Shown here piece after piece: positions 7,813 through 15,460 of a DNA stretch of 64,000 nt (position 1 is its first letter; every line of letters starts with the position of its first letter). The stretch comes from an uncultured Lachnospiraceae bacterium. GTDB taxonomy: Bacteria; Bacillota; Clostridia; Lachnospirales; Lachnospiraceae. The position numbers were made by a program, and so were the translations under genes. The DNA lies in assembly GCA_934401915.1 (NCBI GenBank), contig CAKRSV010000005.1:62001-126000 (forward strand). The letters are read 5' to 3'. Below the pieces are notes generated by a model, which searched no databases, was not told where the DNA came from, and saw nothing but the letters and a program-made list of their open reading frames with translations.

Positions 7813-9141
7813 ATGGGAAAACTGGAACGTAAATTATCCTCCTCACAGATGATCATTCTCGGTTTTGCCGCTGTCATATTGTTGGGTGCGCTGCTTCTGA
7901 TGCTGCCGGTATCCAGTAAAAGTGGAGAGATTACACCGTTTCTGGATTGTCTGCTGACATCGACTTCGGCGGTTTGTGTGACCGGACTTGTGGTTTATGA
8001 TACGGCGGCACATTGGACAGTGTTTGGGCAGGCAATCATTATTGTGTTAATTCAAATCGGCGGCATGGGCGTTATCACAGTAGCTGCTGCGATTACAATG
8101 GCAGCAGGAAAGAAAATCTCCTTGATGCAAAGAAGCACAATGCAGGATGCAATTTCCGCACCGCAGGTTGGCGGCATTGTCCGATTCACTGGTTTCATCT
8201 TGAAAGGCATCGTAATTATTGAGCTTTTGGGCGCAGCGATCATGGCTCCTGTGTTCATCGGGGATTACGGATTTGGCGAAGGTCTTTGGATGGCAGTATT
8301 TCACTCTATCTCAGCCTTCTGTAATGCCGGTTTTGACATTGTAAATGATGGTATTCTGTTTAATTCTTTGATGGGATATGCTGCAAATCCAATTATCAAT
8401 CTGGCAATCATGCTACTGATTATCATCGGCGGACTTGGATTTTTGACTTGGAGAGATATTTGCACCAACGGCATCCACATAAAGCGATACCGTATGCAAA
8501 GCAAAGTTATCCTTACTGTTACCTCAGGATTGATACTGATTCCAACGGTCTACTTCTTCTTTTTCGAACTGGCACATCTTCCGTTTGCAGAACGCTTTTG
8601 GGGAGCCTTGTTCCAAGCTGTTACGCCGAGAACAGCAGGCTTTAACACCGTGGACTTGAATGCAATGAGCGAAACTGGACAGATGATTACATCATTGTTG
8701 ATGATCATCGGCGGTGCGCCCGGTTCTACGGCAGGAGGTATGAAAGTTACTACCTTTGCAGTAATGATATCTGTCACAGCGGCAGTCTTTCAAAAACGTC
8801 AGAATGGTTGTTTCTTCGGGCGACGCATCGATGATGATACCGTAAAAAATGCGGCAACGGTGTTCTTTATGTATATTTCGTTATTTCTTCTTGGTGGCAT
8901 AGCAATCAGTAAACTGGAAAATCTTCCGCTTGTAACTTGCCTGTATGAAAGTGCATCGGCGGTTGGCACAGTCGGTTTGACACTGGGTATCACACCGGAA
9001 CTTGGGGCTATAAGCAAACTGATTCTGATTGCACAGATGTATATCGGCAGAGTTGGTGGGCTGACGCTGATCTTCGCTACACTGCCGGCAACAAAAAACA
9101 CATTATCAAAACTCCCTGTCGAGAAAATCTCGGTAGGTTAA
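7813..9141 (+). CDS. trkH: TrkH/KtrB potassium uptake membrane subunit
   Basis: A 442-aa ion-translocating subunit of a Trk/Ktr potassium transporter. Four pore loops with selectivity-filter-like stretches are visible: TSTSAVCVTGL, HSISAFCNAGFD, AVTPRTAGFNTVD and ESASAVGTVGLT, each between paired hydrophobic helices. The start is set at ATG 7813 (MGKLERKL), 6 nt after GGAGGTG; the frame extends further upstream without a ribosome site. It is followed after 18 nt by its partner trkA. Base composition is AT-richer than the surrounding chromosome, consistent with arrival as transposon cargo. Confidence 0.93.
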   Translation: MGKLERKLSSSQMIILGFAAVILLGALLLMLPVSSKSGEITPFLDCLLTSTSAVCVTGLVVYDTAAHWTVFGQAIIIVLIQIGGMGVITVAAAITMAAGKKISLMQRSTMQDAISAPQVGGIVRFTGFILKGIVIIELLGAAIMAPVFIGDYGFGEGLWMAVFHSISAFCNAGFDIVNDGILFNSLMGYAANPIINLAIMLLIIIGGLGFLTWRDICTNGIHIKRYRMQSKVILTVTSGLILIPTVYFFFFELAHLPFAERFWGALFQAVTPRTAGFNTVDLNAMSETGQMITSLLMIIGGAPGSTAGGMKVTTFAVMISVTAAVFQKRQNGCFFGRRIDDDTVKNAATVFFMYISLFLLGGIAISKLENLPLVTCLYESASAVGTVGLTLGITPELGAISKLILIAQMYIGRVGGLTLIFATLPATKNTLSKLPVEKISVG

Positions 9142-9159
9142 GAACAAGGAGGTTCTGTT

Positions 9160-9807
9160 ATGAAATCGATATTATTGATTGGTCTTGGACGATTTGGCAA
9201 GTTTATTGCTATGAAGCTGCACACTATGGGACATCAGGTTATGGCAGTAGATACCAGTGAGGAACGTGTAAATGCACTGCTTCCTTATGTTACCAATGCA
9301 CGGATTGGGGACAGCACCAATGAAGAATTCCTCGCTTCTCTGGGTATTGACAATTACGATTCCTGTATTGTTGCCATTGGAGATAACTTCCAAAACTCTT
9401 TGGAAACCGCTTATCTGCTGAAAGAATTGGGCGCTAAGAAGGTTATTGCCCGTGCATCTCGTGAGATACAGGAAAAGTTTCTGCTACGTAATGGCGCAGA
9501 TGAAGTGGTCTACCCTGAAAAGCAGTTGGCTGCATGGACAGCAGTCCGTTGTTCCTCTGAGAATATCTTGGAGTACATTGAACTGGATAACGAATACGCT
9601 ATTTTCGAATTGGAAATCCCACTTGAGTGGAACGGAAAAACCATTGTACAGTTAGACATTCGTAAAAAGTTTGGCATCAACATCCTTGGTATCCGTGAGA
9701 ACGGAAGATTAAATATGAGCATTACGCCGGATACCGTGCTTGGTCGAAATAAATCGATTCTTGTGTTAGGACAGGAAAAAGCCGTTCACAAGTGCTTCCG
9801 CATATAA
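9160..9807 (+). CDS. trkA: TrkA/KtrA cytoplasmic NAD-binding subunit
   Basis: A 215-aa regulator of K+ channels. The RCK-N Rossmann domain opens with IGLGRFGKFIA (GxGxxG) and the acidic MAVDTSEE; the RCK-C domain fills about 135-215 (FELEIPLEWNGKTIVQLDIRKK). It gates TrkH in response to nucleotide. AAGGAGG precedes the ATG, and it lies 18 nt after trkH, so the two are co-translated. The single-domain-pair length is KtrA-like rather than the doubled enterobacterial TrkA. Confidence 0.93.
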   Translation: MKSILLIGLGRFGKFIAMKLHTMGHQVMAVDTSEERVNALLPYVTNARIGDSTNEEFLASLGIDNYDSCIVAIGDNFQNSLETAYLLKELGAKKVIARASREIQEKFLLRNGADEVVYPEKQLAAWTAVRCSSENILEYIELDNEYAIFELEIPLEWNGKTIVQLDIRKKFGINILGIRENGRLNMSITPDTVLGRNKSILVLGQEKAVHKCFRI

Positions 9808-9845
9808 TCAATCCTTTTTTAAATCAGGTTAAGGAGATGTTCTTG

Positions 9846-10379
9846 ATGAAGGATCTGTTTTTAATACTAATTCTGTTGGCAACTTTTGCATTTGGATACT
9901 ATGTTGTTGTAAGATTCGGAGATTTCATTGAAGAAAACCAACGCCTAATCGCCGAAGGTAACCGAAATAGCCAATGCAAGATTTGTATTGCAGCAGAAAA
10001 CCCGATGCTGTTAAATTCCATTGCATCTGCATTAGAGAGCTGTTCTGAATCTGCTCCTCATATTGAGTTCTTTCTCAGTAGCGGACAAATCAATCGTCTC
10101 TTAGATAAGCTAATAAATGAACGTATCGACATTCTTCTGCTGCCAGATGACTGCACAGAACCTTTGGGGCAACAATATGCTTCTGTTCGGATTCCATACG
10201 AAAAGACAAAGATGCTGGTAACCACGCTTGGTCTAACGGTTGAAAATTTGGATGAGGAAAAATGGATTCGTGTTGTTTGGAAAAAGAGTTTGAAATCCAA
10301 AAATCGTGACCGAGTAATTACAGCATTGGAAATGGAACATTGTAGACTAAAATGCGGATATGCTGACTATTTAGACTGA
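9846..10379 (+). CDS. Membrane-anchored periplasmic-binding-like protein, unknown role
   Basis: A 177-aa protein not assigned to a named family. The start is ATG 9846 (MKDLFLIL), 9 nt after AAGGAG. One N-terminal membrane helix (2-22) is followed by a short linker and an alpha/beta domain. Its pattern (CKICIAAENPMLLNSIASAL, then LDKLINERIDILLLPDD) resembles the first half of the type 2 periplasmic-binding fold seen in LysR effector domains; that resemblance is inference. It sits between trkA and the KdpD-like sensor, 38 nt after trkA, so a role in potassium sensing or in controlling the transporter is plausible but unproven. Confidence 0.65.
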   Translation: MKDLFLILILLATFAFGYYVVVRFGDFIEENQRLIAEGNRNSQCKICIAAENPMLLNSIASALESCSESAPHIEFFLSSGQINRLLDKLINERIDILLLPDDCTEPLGQQYASVRIPYEKTKMLVTTLGLTVENLDEEKWIRVVWKKSLKSKNRDRVITALEMEHCRLKCGYADYLD

Positions 10380-10452
10380 TCGTTCACATTTTCGAGGTAG
10401 AAATCAGGACTTTTGTATGGTAGAATCTATTACAAAATTGGAGGTGAGGATA

Positions 10453-12423
10453 ATGAATAAACTAAATAACATTAACAGCAAGCAGGATCATATCCTCGCC
10501 TGTCTGTCGTCGGCACCGTCCAATGCAAAGATCATTCGTACCGCCGCAAGAATGGCAAAAGCCTTTGACAGTCAGTTTACAGCATTATTCGTTGAAACAC
10601 CGGATTTTGCAGTGGCTACCGACGAAAACAAAGAGCGATTAGAGGAAAACCGCAAGTTGGCTGAACAGCTTGGAGCGACTATAGAAACGGTATATGGCGA
10701 CGATATTCCGTACCAAATTGCAGAGTTTGCCCGCATCTCCGGTATTACTCGAATTGTTTTGGGCCAAAGCTCCGCTATCCAAAAGCATCTGTTTGGAAAG
10801 CCGACATTAACACAACTTCTGTTGTCCTATGTACCAGAGCTGGATATTCATATCATTCCAGATAAAGCAGCAGATACGACCTATCATCCCAAAAAGGCGA
10901 GGAAATACCATCACGAGCAAATCATAAAAAACACTGTAAAGAGCGCTCTGATTCTGTTTGCGGCAACATTACTCAGTTTGTTGTTTCACGAGATAGGCTT
11001 TACCGATGCAAATATTATAATGGTGTATATTCTTGGTGTGTTGTTGACATCTATTGCCACATCCCATCAGATATACAGCTTGATTTCATCCATAGTCAGT
11101 GTATTTATCTTTAATTATCTGTTTACAGCACCTCGATTCTCGCTCGCAGCTTACGATACCGGTTATCCGGTAACATTCGTAGTTATGTTTTTAACGGCGT
11201 ACATCACAGGTACATTTGCCATTCGATATAAAGAACAGGCACGACAATCAGAGAAAATCGCCAAACGAACAAAGGTACTTTTTGATACAGATCAGCTTTT
11301 GTCTAAGGCAGAAAACAAATTAGCCATTCTGCAAACTGCCGGACAGCAGATCAACAAGCTGCTCGGACGAAGTATAGTCATTTTTGACCACGAAGGTGGA
11401 CGATTATCTGAGCCGATACGTTTCATTTCGGATGAACAGCGCTTTTACGATGAAGAAACAGAACTTGCGATTGTAGAGTGGGTTCTTCAGAACAATCATA
11501 ATGCCGGAGCTACAACAAAGAACTTCCCAGATGCACAGTATCTGTATTTTGCTGTTCGTGTCAATGAACGAATATATGGTGTCGTGGGAATTGATGCAAT
11601 GGCAGGTGCTTTGGATGCATCAGAGCAGGGCATCCTTTTGTCTATTCTCGGTGAAACAGCGCTTGCACTGGAAAATGAGAAGAATATCAGGGAAAAAGAA
11701 GCTGCAGCAATTCTGGCAGAGAGTGAACAACTTAGAGCTAATCTGCTGCGAACCATCTCCCATGACTTACGCACTCCGCTGACAACGATTTCCGGTAATG
11801 CAGGCAATCTTTTACACAACAGTCATAGCTTTGATGATGAAACCAAACAGCAGATTTATGCAGATATTTACGATGACTCCATGTGGTTGACCAACCTGGT
11901 GGAAAATCTTTTGTACTCTACTCGTATCGAAGAAGGTCGCATGATGCTGAAAACCTCTCCAGAGCTGGTTTCTGAAATCATCGAGGAAGCGATGCAGCAT
12001 ATCCGCCCCAATGCAAAAAAGCATTCCATCACTTTGAATTATGGGGATGATTTACTGATGGTACGGGCAGATGCAAAGCTGATCGTACAGGTCATCATCA
12101 ATCTTGTGGACAATGCACTGAAATACACACCTTCGGACACCTTGATTAGTATCAGTGCTGAATGCAGGAACGGGATGGCGGAAATCAAAATCGCTGACAC
12201 CGGCAAGGGCATCAGCGACGTGGAAAAAGGAAAAATATTTGATAAATTTTACAGCGGCGAACATAAAATAGCGGATAATCGCCGCAGTCTTGGACTGGGT
12301 CTGTACCTCTGCAAGGCTATTGTGGAGGCACATGGCGGATCAATCCACATTACGGACAATTTACCGCATGGTTCTGTGTTCCGTTTTACCCTTCCGCTGG
12401 AGGAGGTAATAATACATGAATAA
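10453..12423 (+). CDS. KdpD-like sensor histidine kinase lacking the N-terminal KdpD domain
   Basis: A 656-aa sensor. It begins with a universal-stress-like domain (about 10-150: ILACLSSAPSN, RIVLGQSS), then a four-helix DUF4118 membrane block (165-275), a GAF-like region, the HisKA box ISHDLRTPLTT (His about 437) and an HATPase domain with NLVDNALKYTP and LGLGLYLCKAI. Enterobacterial KdpD is about 890 aa because it carries a Walker-type KdpD domain in front; that is absent here. The start at 10453 follows GGAGGTGAGG. The 3' end overlaps the regulator gene by 8 nt. No kdpFABC genes are present, so it probably controls the adjacent Trk system. Confidence 0.88.
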   Translation: MNKLNNINSKQDHILACLSSAPSNAKIIRTAARMAKAFDSQFTALFVETPDFAVATDENKERLEENRKLAEQLGATIETVYGDDIPYQIAEFARISGITRIVLGQSSAIQKHLFGKPTLTQLLLSYVPELDIHIIPDKAADTTYHPKKARKYHHEQIIKNTVKSALILFAATLLSLLFHEIGFTDANIIMVYILGVLLTSIATSHQIYSLISSIVSVFIFNYLFTAPRFSLAAYDTGYPVTFVVMFLTAYITGTFAIRYKEQARQSEKIAKRTKVLFDTDQLLSKAENKLAILQTAGQQINKLLGRSIVIFDHEGGRLSEPIRFISDEQRFYDEETELAIVEWVLQNNHNAGATTKNFPDAQYLYFAVRVNERIYGVVGIDAMAGALDASEQGILLSILGETALALENEKNIREKEAAAILAESEQLRANLLRTISHDLRTPLTTISGNAGNLLHNSHSFDDETKQQIYADIYDDSMWLTNLVENLLYSTRIEEGRMMLKTSPELVSEIIEEAMQHIRPNAKKHSITLNYGDDLLMVRADAKLIVQVIINLVDNALKYTPSDTLISISAECRNGMAEIKIADTGKGISDVEKGKIFDKFYSGEHKIADNRRSLGLGLYLCKAIVEAHGGSIHITDNLPHGSVFRFTLPLEEVIIHE

Positions 12424-13114
12424 CTTTCAAATCCTCGTTGTGGAGGATGATGCTCCGGTACGCAATCTAATAACTACAACATTAAGAGCACATGATTACC
12501 GCTTTATTGCATCAGGCACCGGTGAAGGAGCTGTGATGGAAGTAGCTTCTCATAATCCTGACATAATTTTACTGGATTTGGGACTACCAGATATTGATGG
12601 AGTGGAAGTAATACGCCGTGTCCGTAGCTGGTCAAACGTTCCAATCATTGTTATCAGCGCAAGAGCTGAGGATAATGATAAAATTGATGCACTGGATGCT
12701 GGTGCAGATGATTATTTAACAAAACCGTTCTCTGTTGAAGAATTACTAGCACGTCTGCGTGTTACCCAGCGCCGCCTTGCGCTGATGCAAAATGTGAGCA
12801 ATGAACAAGCGGTCTATCAAAACGGTCCACTTCGAATTGACTATTCTGTGGGTTGTGCTTATCTGGGTGACGATGAGCTGTCTCTGACTGCAACGGAATA
12901 CAAGCTGCTATGTTTACTTGCACGAAACACAGGCAAGGTATTGACACATCGTTTTATTTTACAAAATGCATGGGGAAGCAGTTGGGAGAATGACATTGGT
13001 TCTCTGCGTGTTTTTATGGCAACTCTGCGAAAAAAGCTGGAGAAAACCCCTGGCGCTCCACAATACATCCAGACTCATATTGGCGTTGGATATAGGATGC
13101 AGAAAGTGGAATAA
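12416..13114 (+). CDS. kdpE: KdpE-like OmpR-family response regulator
   Basis: A 232-aa regulator with a receiver domain (1-115; Asp about 53 in IILLDLGLPD, Lys in DYLTKPFS) and an OmpR/PhoB winged-helix domain (about 135-230; LTATEYKLLCLLARN, RVFMATLRKKLE, YIQTHIGVGYRM). The sequence is close in layout to KdpE. It overlaps the sensor gene, which indicates translational coupling, and is the last gene of the potassium cargo. Confidence 0.9.
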   Translation: MNNFQILVVEDDAPVRNLITTTLRAHDYRFIASGTGEGAVMEVASHNPDIILLDLGLPDIDGVEVIRRVRSWSNVPIIVISARAEDNDKIDALDAGADDYLTKPFSVEELLARLRVTQRRLALMQNVSNEQAVYQNGPLRIDYSVGCAYLGDDELSLTATEYKLLCLLARNTGKVLTHRFILQNAWGSSWENDIGSLRVFMATLRKKLEKTPGAPQYIQTHIGVGYRMQKVE

Positions 13115-13205
13115 TGCTAAGAAACAGTTAAAAAATCTCTACTTACCCTTTGTTGATGGAGTTATTGTTGACATGGCCAGAGAGCTATTCTATAATAAAA
13201 AATAG
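13115..13205 (+). other. Possible gene remnant after kdpE
   Basis: The frame reading through 13115-13205 gives a protein-like end (LKNLYLPFVDGVIVDMAREL) without a start or ribosome site of its own. It may be the 3' end of a lost gene near the edge of the element. I recognise no family. Confidence 0.2.
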
Positions 13206-13222
13206 TAGAATTTTTCTCTCTG
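13179..13222 (+). terminator. AT-rich inverted repeat, probable terminator or element end
   Basis: CAGAGAG (13179-13185) pairs with CTCTCTG (13216-13222), enclosing ATTCTAT (13187-13193) and an imperfect partner ending in AGAATTTTT. It could terminate the potassium operon. Being AT-rich and at the edge of the segment, it could also be part of an attachment site. Confidence 0.4.
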
Positions 13223-13257
13223 CCGCAAGATGATTTTAGGTCGGTTGAGGGATTAGA

Positions 13258-13308
13258 AAACGCCGGAAACCCGCATAAACTCTATGTTTTTGCGTGTTCT
13301 CGGCGTTT
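13258..13308. terminator. Long hairpin between kdpE and int
   Basis: AAACGCCG (13258-13265) pairs with CGGCGTTT (13301-13308), and the interior continues the stem with about 11 of 13 matches (AACCCGCATAAAC with GTTTTTGCGTGTT). T and A runs flank both sides, so it may stop both the + potassium operon and the minus-strand integrase. Confidence 0.65.
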
Positions 13309-13407
13309 CTTTTATCGCCTGTATTAGTGGTGCTTTTTCGGTAAATGGTGCCCAAATCCCACGCGGGGCTATAAAACGATATAAGAAGCGGTAAAGAGAT
13401 ACAGCGG

Positions 13408-14712
13408 TTAAAGCTCTAAATCGCTGCTCTTTTTCTTTGCCGCGCTCTTTGCTTTCTTCGGCTCGGCTTTCTCTGCCTTTGCCGGGTCAGCCTGTTTGAC
13501 CGCCCCATGATAAGCGTCTAAGACTTCCTTTTTTCGTTCAAGCCGCACGTCCACATATCGGGCGGTAACAGCTTCAAAGTTCATAGACAGCCCAAGCGAT
13601 ACGCCGATACCCGCAAGCGTATGTCCTAACACTTCGCCTACAGTGTAGAAGTCGCCCGTCAGTTGGTGCATATTCGTAGCCGCCGTATGGCGTAAATCGT
13701 GAAAGCGGATATGCGGCATATTCAAATCTTCAAGCAGCTTTCCAAACTGGGAAGATACCCACGACGCGGAGATAGGGGAACCGTCCGGCTTCGCTACAAC
13801 AAGGTCATTGTCATAGTATGGCTTTCCGTCTTTTTCTGCCTGTTCGCGCTGCGCTTCCTGCATAGCAAACTGTTTGAGGAAGAACGGGCGGGCAAGCTCT
13901 GTGATAGGCAGCTTTCGCCCGTTGGATTTCGGCGGTGCCATTTCCTCAATGACTTTTGTTTTCGGCGGCACCTTAAAGGGTAGCTGCTCGGAAACGTCAA
14001 AGGTGTTGTTTTCCAAATCCACATTACGCCAGCGCAAGCCCAGGATTTCAGAACGGCGCATACCGTAAAGCCCGCCTAAGATAACGGGCATTTCCCAAAC
14101 GGTACCCTCGACGCGCTGCATAAGGGCTTTTACCTGTTCCGGCGTATAAGGGTCGGGGGTCTTGTCGCTCTTTCCAAACTTCGTAAGCGTGTCCTTTGCT
14201 GCGTTTGTTTCGATATAGCGGTATTTCCGGGCATGGCTCAACGCCACGCTCAAAACACGTTTTGCCCCGGCTGCGGTGGACGGTTTCAAGCCTTTGTCGA
14301 TAAGCTGCTGAAACATTTTGTCTACCATAGCGGGGGTAAGCTGATCAAGGGCAACGCCGCCGATATAGGGATTGATATAGTTTGCAATCGTCTTTTTGTA
14401 CCCGTCGTAGGTAGAGGGGCGCAAGTTCACTCTTGCATAGCTTTCAACCCATTCATTCAGATAGCTTGCAGCGGTCTGTTTCCGCTGTGAAGCGATAGAC
14501 GCAATCTGTCCCGGATTATGGAGCTTTGCTTTCATCTCTGCTTCATGCTGCGTCGCTTCCTTTTTTGTCGGAAAGCCCTTTTTGGAATAGGTTTTCTTTT
14601 CCCCATTCGGGGCGGTGTACTTTATATTCACGTCGTAAACTGTTCCCGGTCGCCCGGTCAGTACGCCGTTGCTGTCGCGTTTATTCTTAACCTGCCTTGT
14701 TGATATAGCCAT
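13408..14712 (-). CDS. int: Tyrosine integrase
   Basis: A 434-aa phage/ICE-type integrase. An arm-binding N-terminal region (1-65) is followed by a SAM-like core-binding domain (80-165) and the catalytic domain with Arg in GLYGMRRSEIL, HDLRH, a late GHTLAG histidine motif and the nucleophile Tyr in TARYVDV; all key residues are present. The last 35 residues are Lys/Ala-rich and look disordered. It follows the excisionase by 3 nt. Base composition is GC-richer than the serine-recombinase segment beside it, so it appears to be a separate element. Confidence 0.93.
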   Translation of the reverse strand: MAISTRQVKNKRDSNGVLTGRPGTVYDVNIKYTAPNGEKKTYSKKGFPTKKEATQHEAEMKAKLHNPGQIASIASQRKQTAASYLNEWVESYARVNLRPSTYDGYKKTIANYINPYIGGVALDQLTPAMVDKMFQQLIDKGLKPSTAAGAKRVLSVALSHARKYRYIETNAAKDTLTKFGKSDKTPDPYTPEQVKALMQRVEGTVWEMPVILGGLYGMRRSEILGLRWRNVDLENNTFDVSEQLPFKVPPKTKVIEEMAPPKSNGRKLPITELARPFFLKQFAMQEAQREQAEKDGKPYYDNDLVVAKPDGSPISASWVSSQFGKLLEDLNMPHIRFHDLRHTAATNMHQLTGDFYTVGEVLGHTLAGIGVSLGLSMNFEAVTARYVDVRLERKKEVLDAYHGAVKQADPAKAEKAEPKKAKSAAKKKSSDLEL

Positions 14713-14715
14713 AGC

Positions 14716-14952
14716 TTAACCTCCCTGTCGTGCCGGGGGCTTCGCTGTCGTCTTTGCCCTGTGATACCAGTCCCAGATTGCAGCGTCAGCTATCAAACGG
14801 CGGTTTCCATTCTGTATATATTCAAGCTCGCCGCTATCCATAAGCTCGCGCAGCTTATTTTCCCCGATACCGCTAATCTTGCTCATTTGCTCAACGATCT
14901 TTAACATAGGGAATACAGGGATAGTGGGGCTTGCTGTTTCCTTTTTTGCCAT
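14716..14952 (-). CDS. xis: Excisionase-like helix-turn-helix protein
   Basis: A 78-aa small DNA-binding protein immediately upstream of int. The middle (about 28-65) has a MerR/excisionase-like helix-turn-helix pattern: GIGENKLRELMDSGELEYIQNG, with the core ELMDSGELEYIQNGNRR. Such proteins bend attachment DNA and steer the integrase toward excision. AAGGGGG lies upstream of the ATG. The pairing with int and 3-nt spacing make the role likely. Confidence 0.8.
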   Translation of the reverse strand: MAKKETASPTIPVFPMLKIVEQMSKISGIGENKLRELMDSGELEYIQNGNRRLIADAAIWDWYHRAKTTAKPPARQGG

Positions 14953-15404
14953 AGGAAAATACCCCCTTTCATAAATGGCTAAAAAGTCAAGTTACAAAAA
15001 GTGGGCTTTAGCCGGGCGGCTGTTAGCACAACCTCGCGGGAATTGCACCCCTGCTCATTTAAGGCAGCTTTACCCATTGTCTGCGACGCTCTGAACGCTC
15101 GGACTGTGGCTGTAAAAGCTTATCTCCCCTCAATGCGTGTCGTCGCCCGCAAGCTCCTAACTTGCTTCCCGTCGCGGTGTTTCTCGCTCGTCTTTTCCCG
15201 ATAGGGGAATAGCGTCATGGCGCACCCTCTGTATGGCTCGGCGCAAAAAGGACGTACCCGGTTTGCCCTATACTGCGTCGCCGTTATCTTGCGTCGCTTT
15301 CTTTGTCAAGGTGCATACGGGGCTGCTGCGGATTGATACGAAACGGAAAAGGGGTTAAGACGTTTCGGTAGCATTACCGCAACACATTATTTCCTAATTA
15401 AAGT
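14953..15404. other. Gene-free stretch between xis and ppdK terminator
   Basis: No convincing gene. The minus strand has only short frames, such as MTLFPYREKTSEKHR (32 codons) and a fragment ending QQPRMHLDKESDAR, which look like ends of lost element genes. A CGGTAGCATTACCG palindrome lies near 15366-15379. The junction of the mobile DNA with the chromosome should fall close to 15380-15404, just before the dikinase terminator. Confidence 0.4.
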
Positions 15405-15437
15405 AAAAAATCCCCCACCTGTTTCCAGATGGGGGAT
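15405..15437 (-). terminator. ppdK terminator
   Basis: On the minus strand ATCCCCCA (15430-15437) pairs with TGGGGGAT (15410-15417), followed by six T. It marks chromosomal sequence on this side of the island. Confidence 0.9.
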
Positions 15438-15460
15438 CAGCACCTACGTATTCGTTTTTT

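Noticed and set aside
15001..15204. 67-codon + strand frame upstream of xis
   Set aside because: No ribosome site, no recognisable family, and composition typical of a chance frame.
5231..15404. Direct-repeat attachment sites for the whole island
   Set aside because: I compared the flanks at 5235-5345, 13115-13407 and 15360-15404 by eye and found no repeat longer than about 10 bp; serine recombinase cores are too short to call this way.
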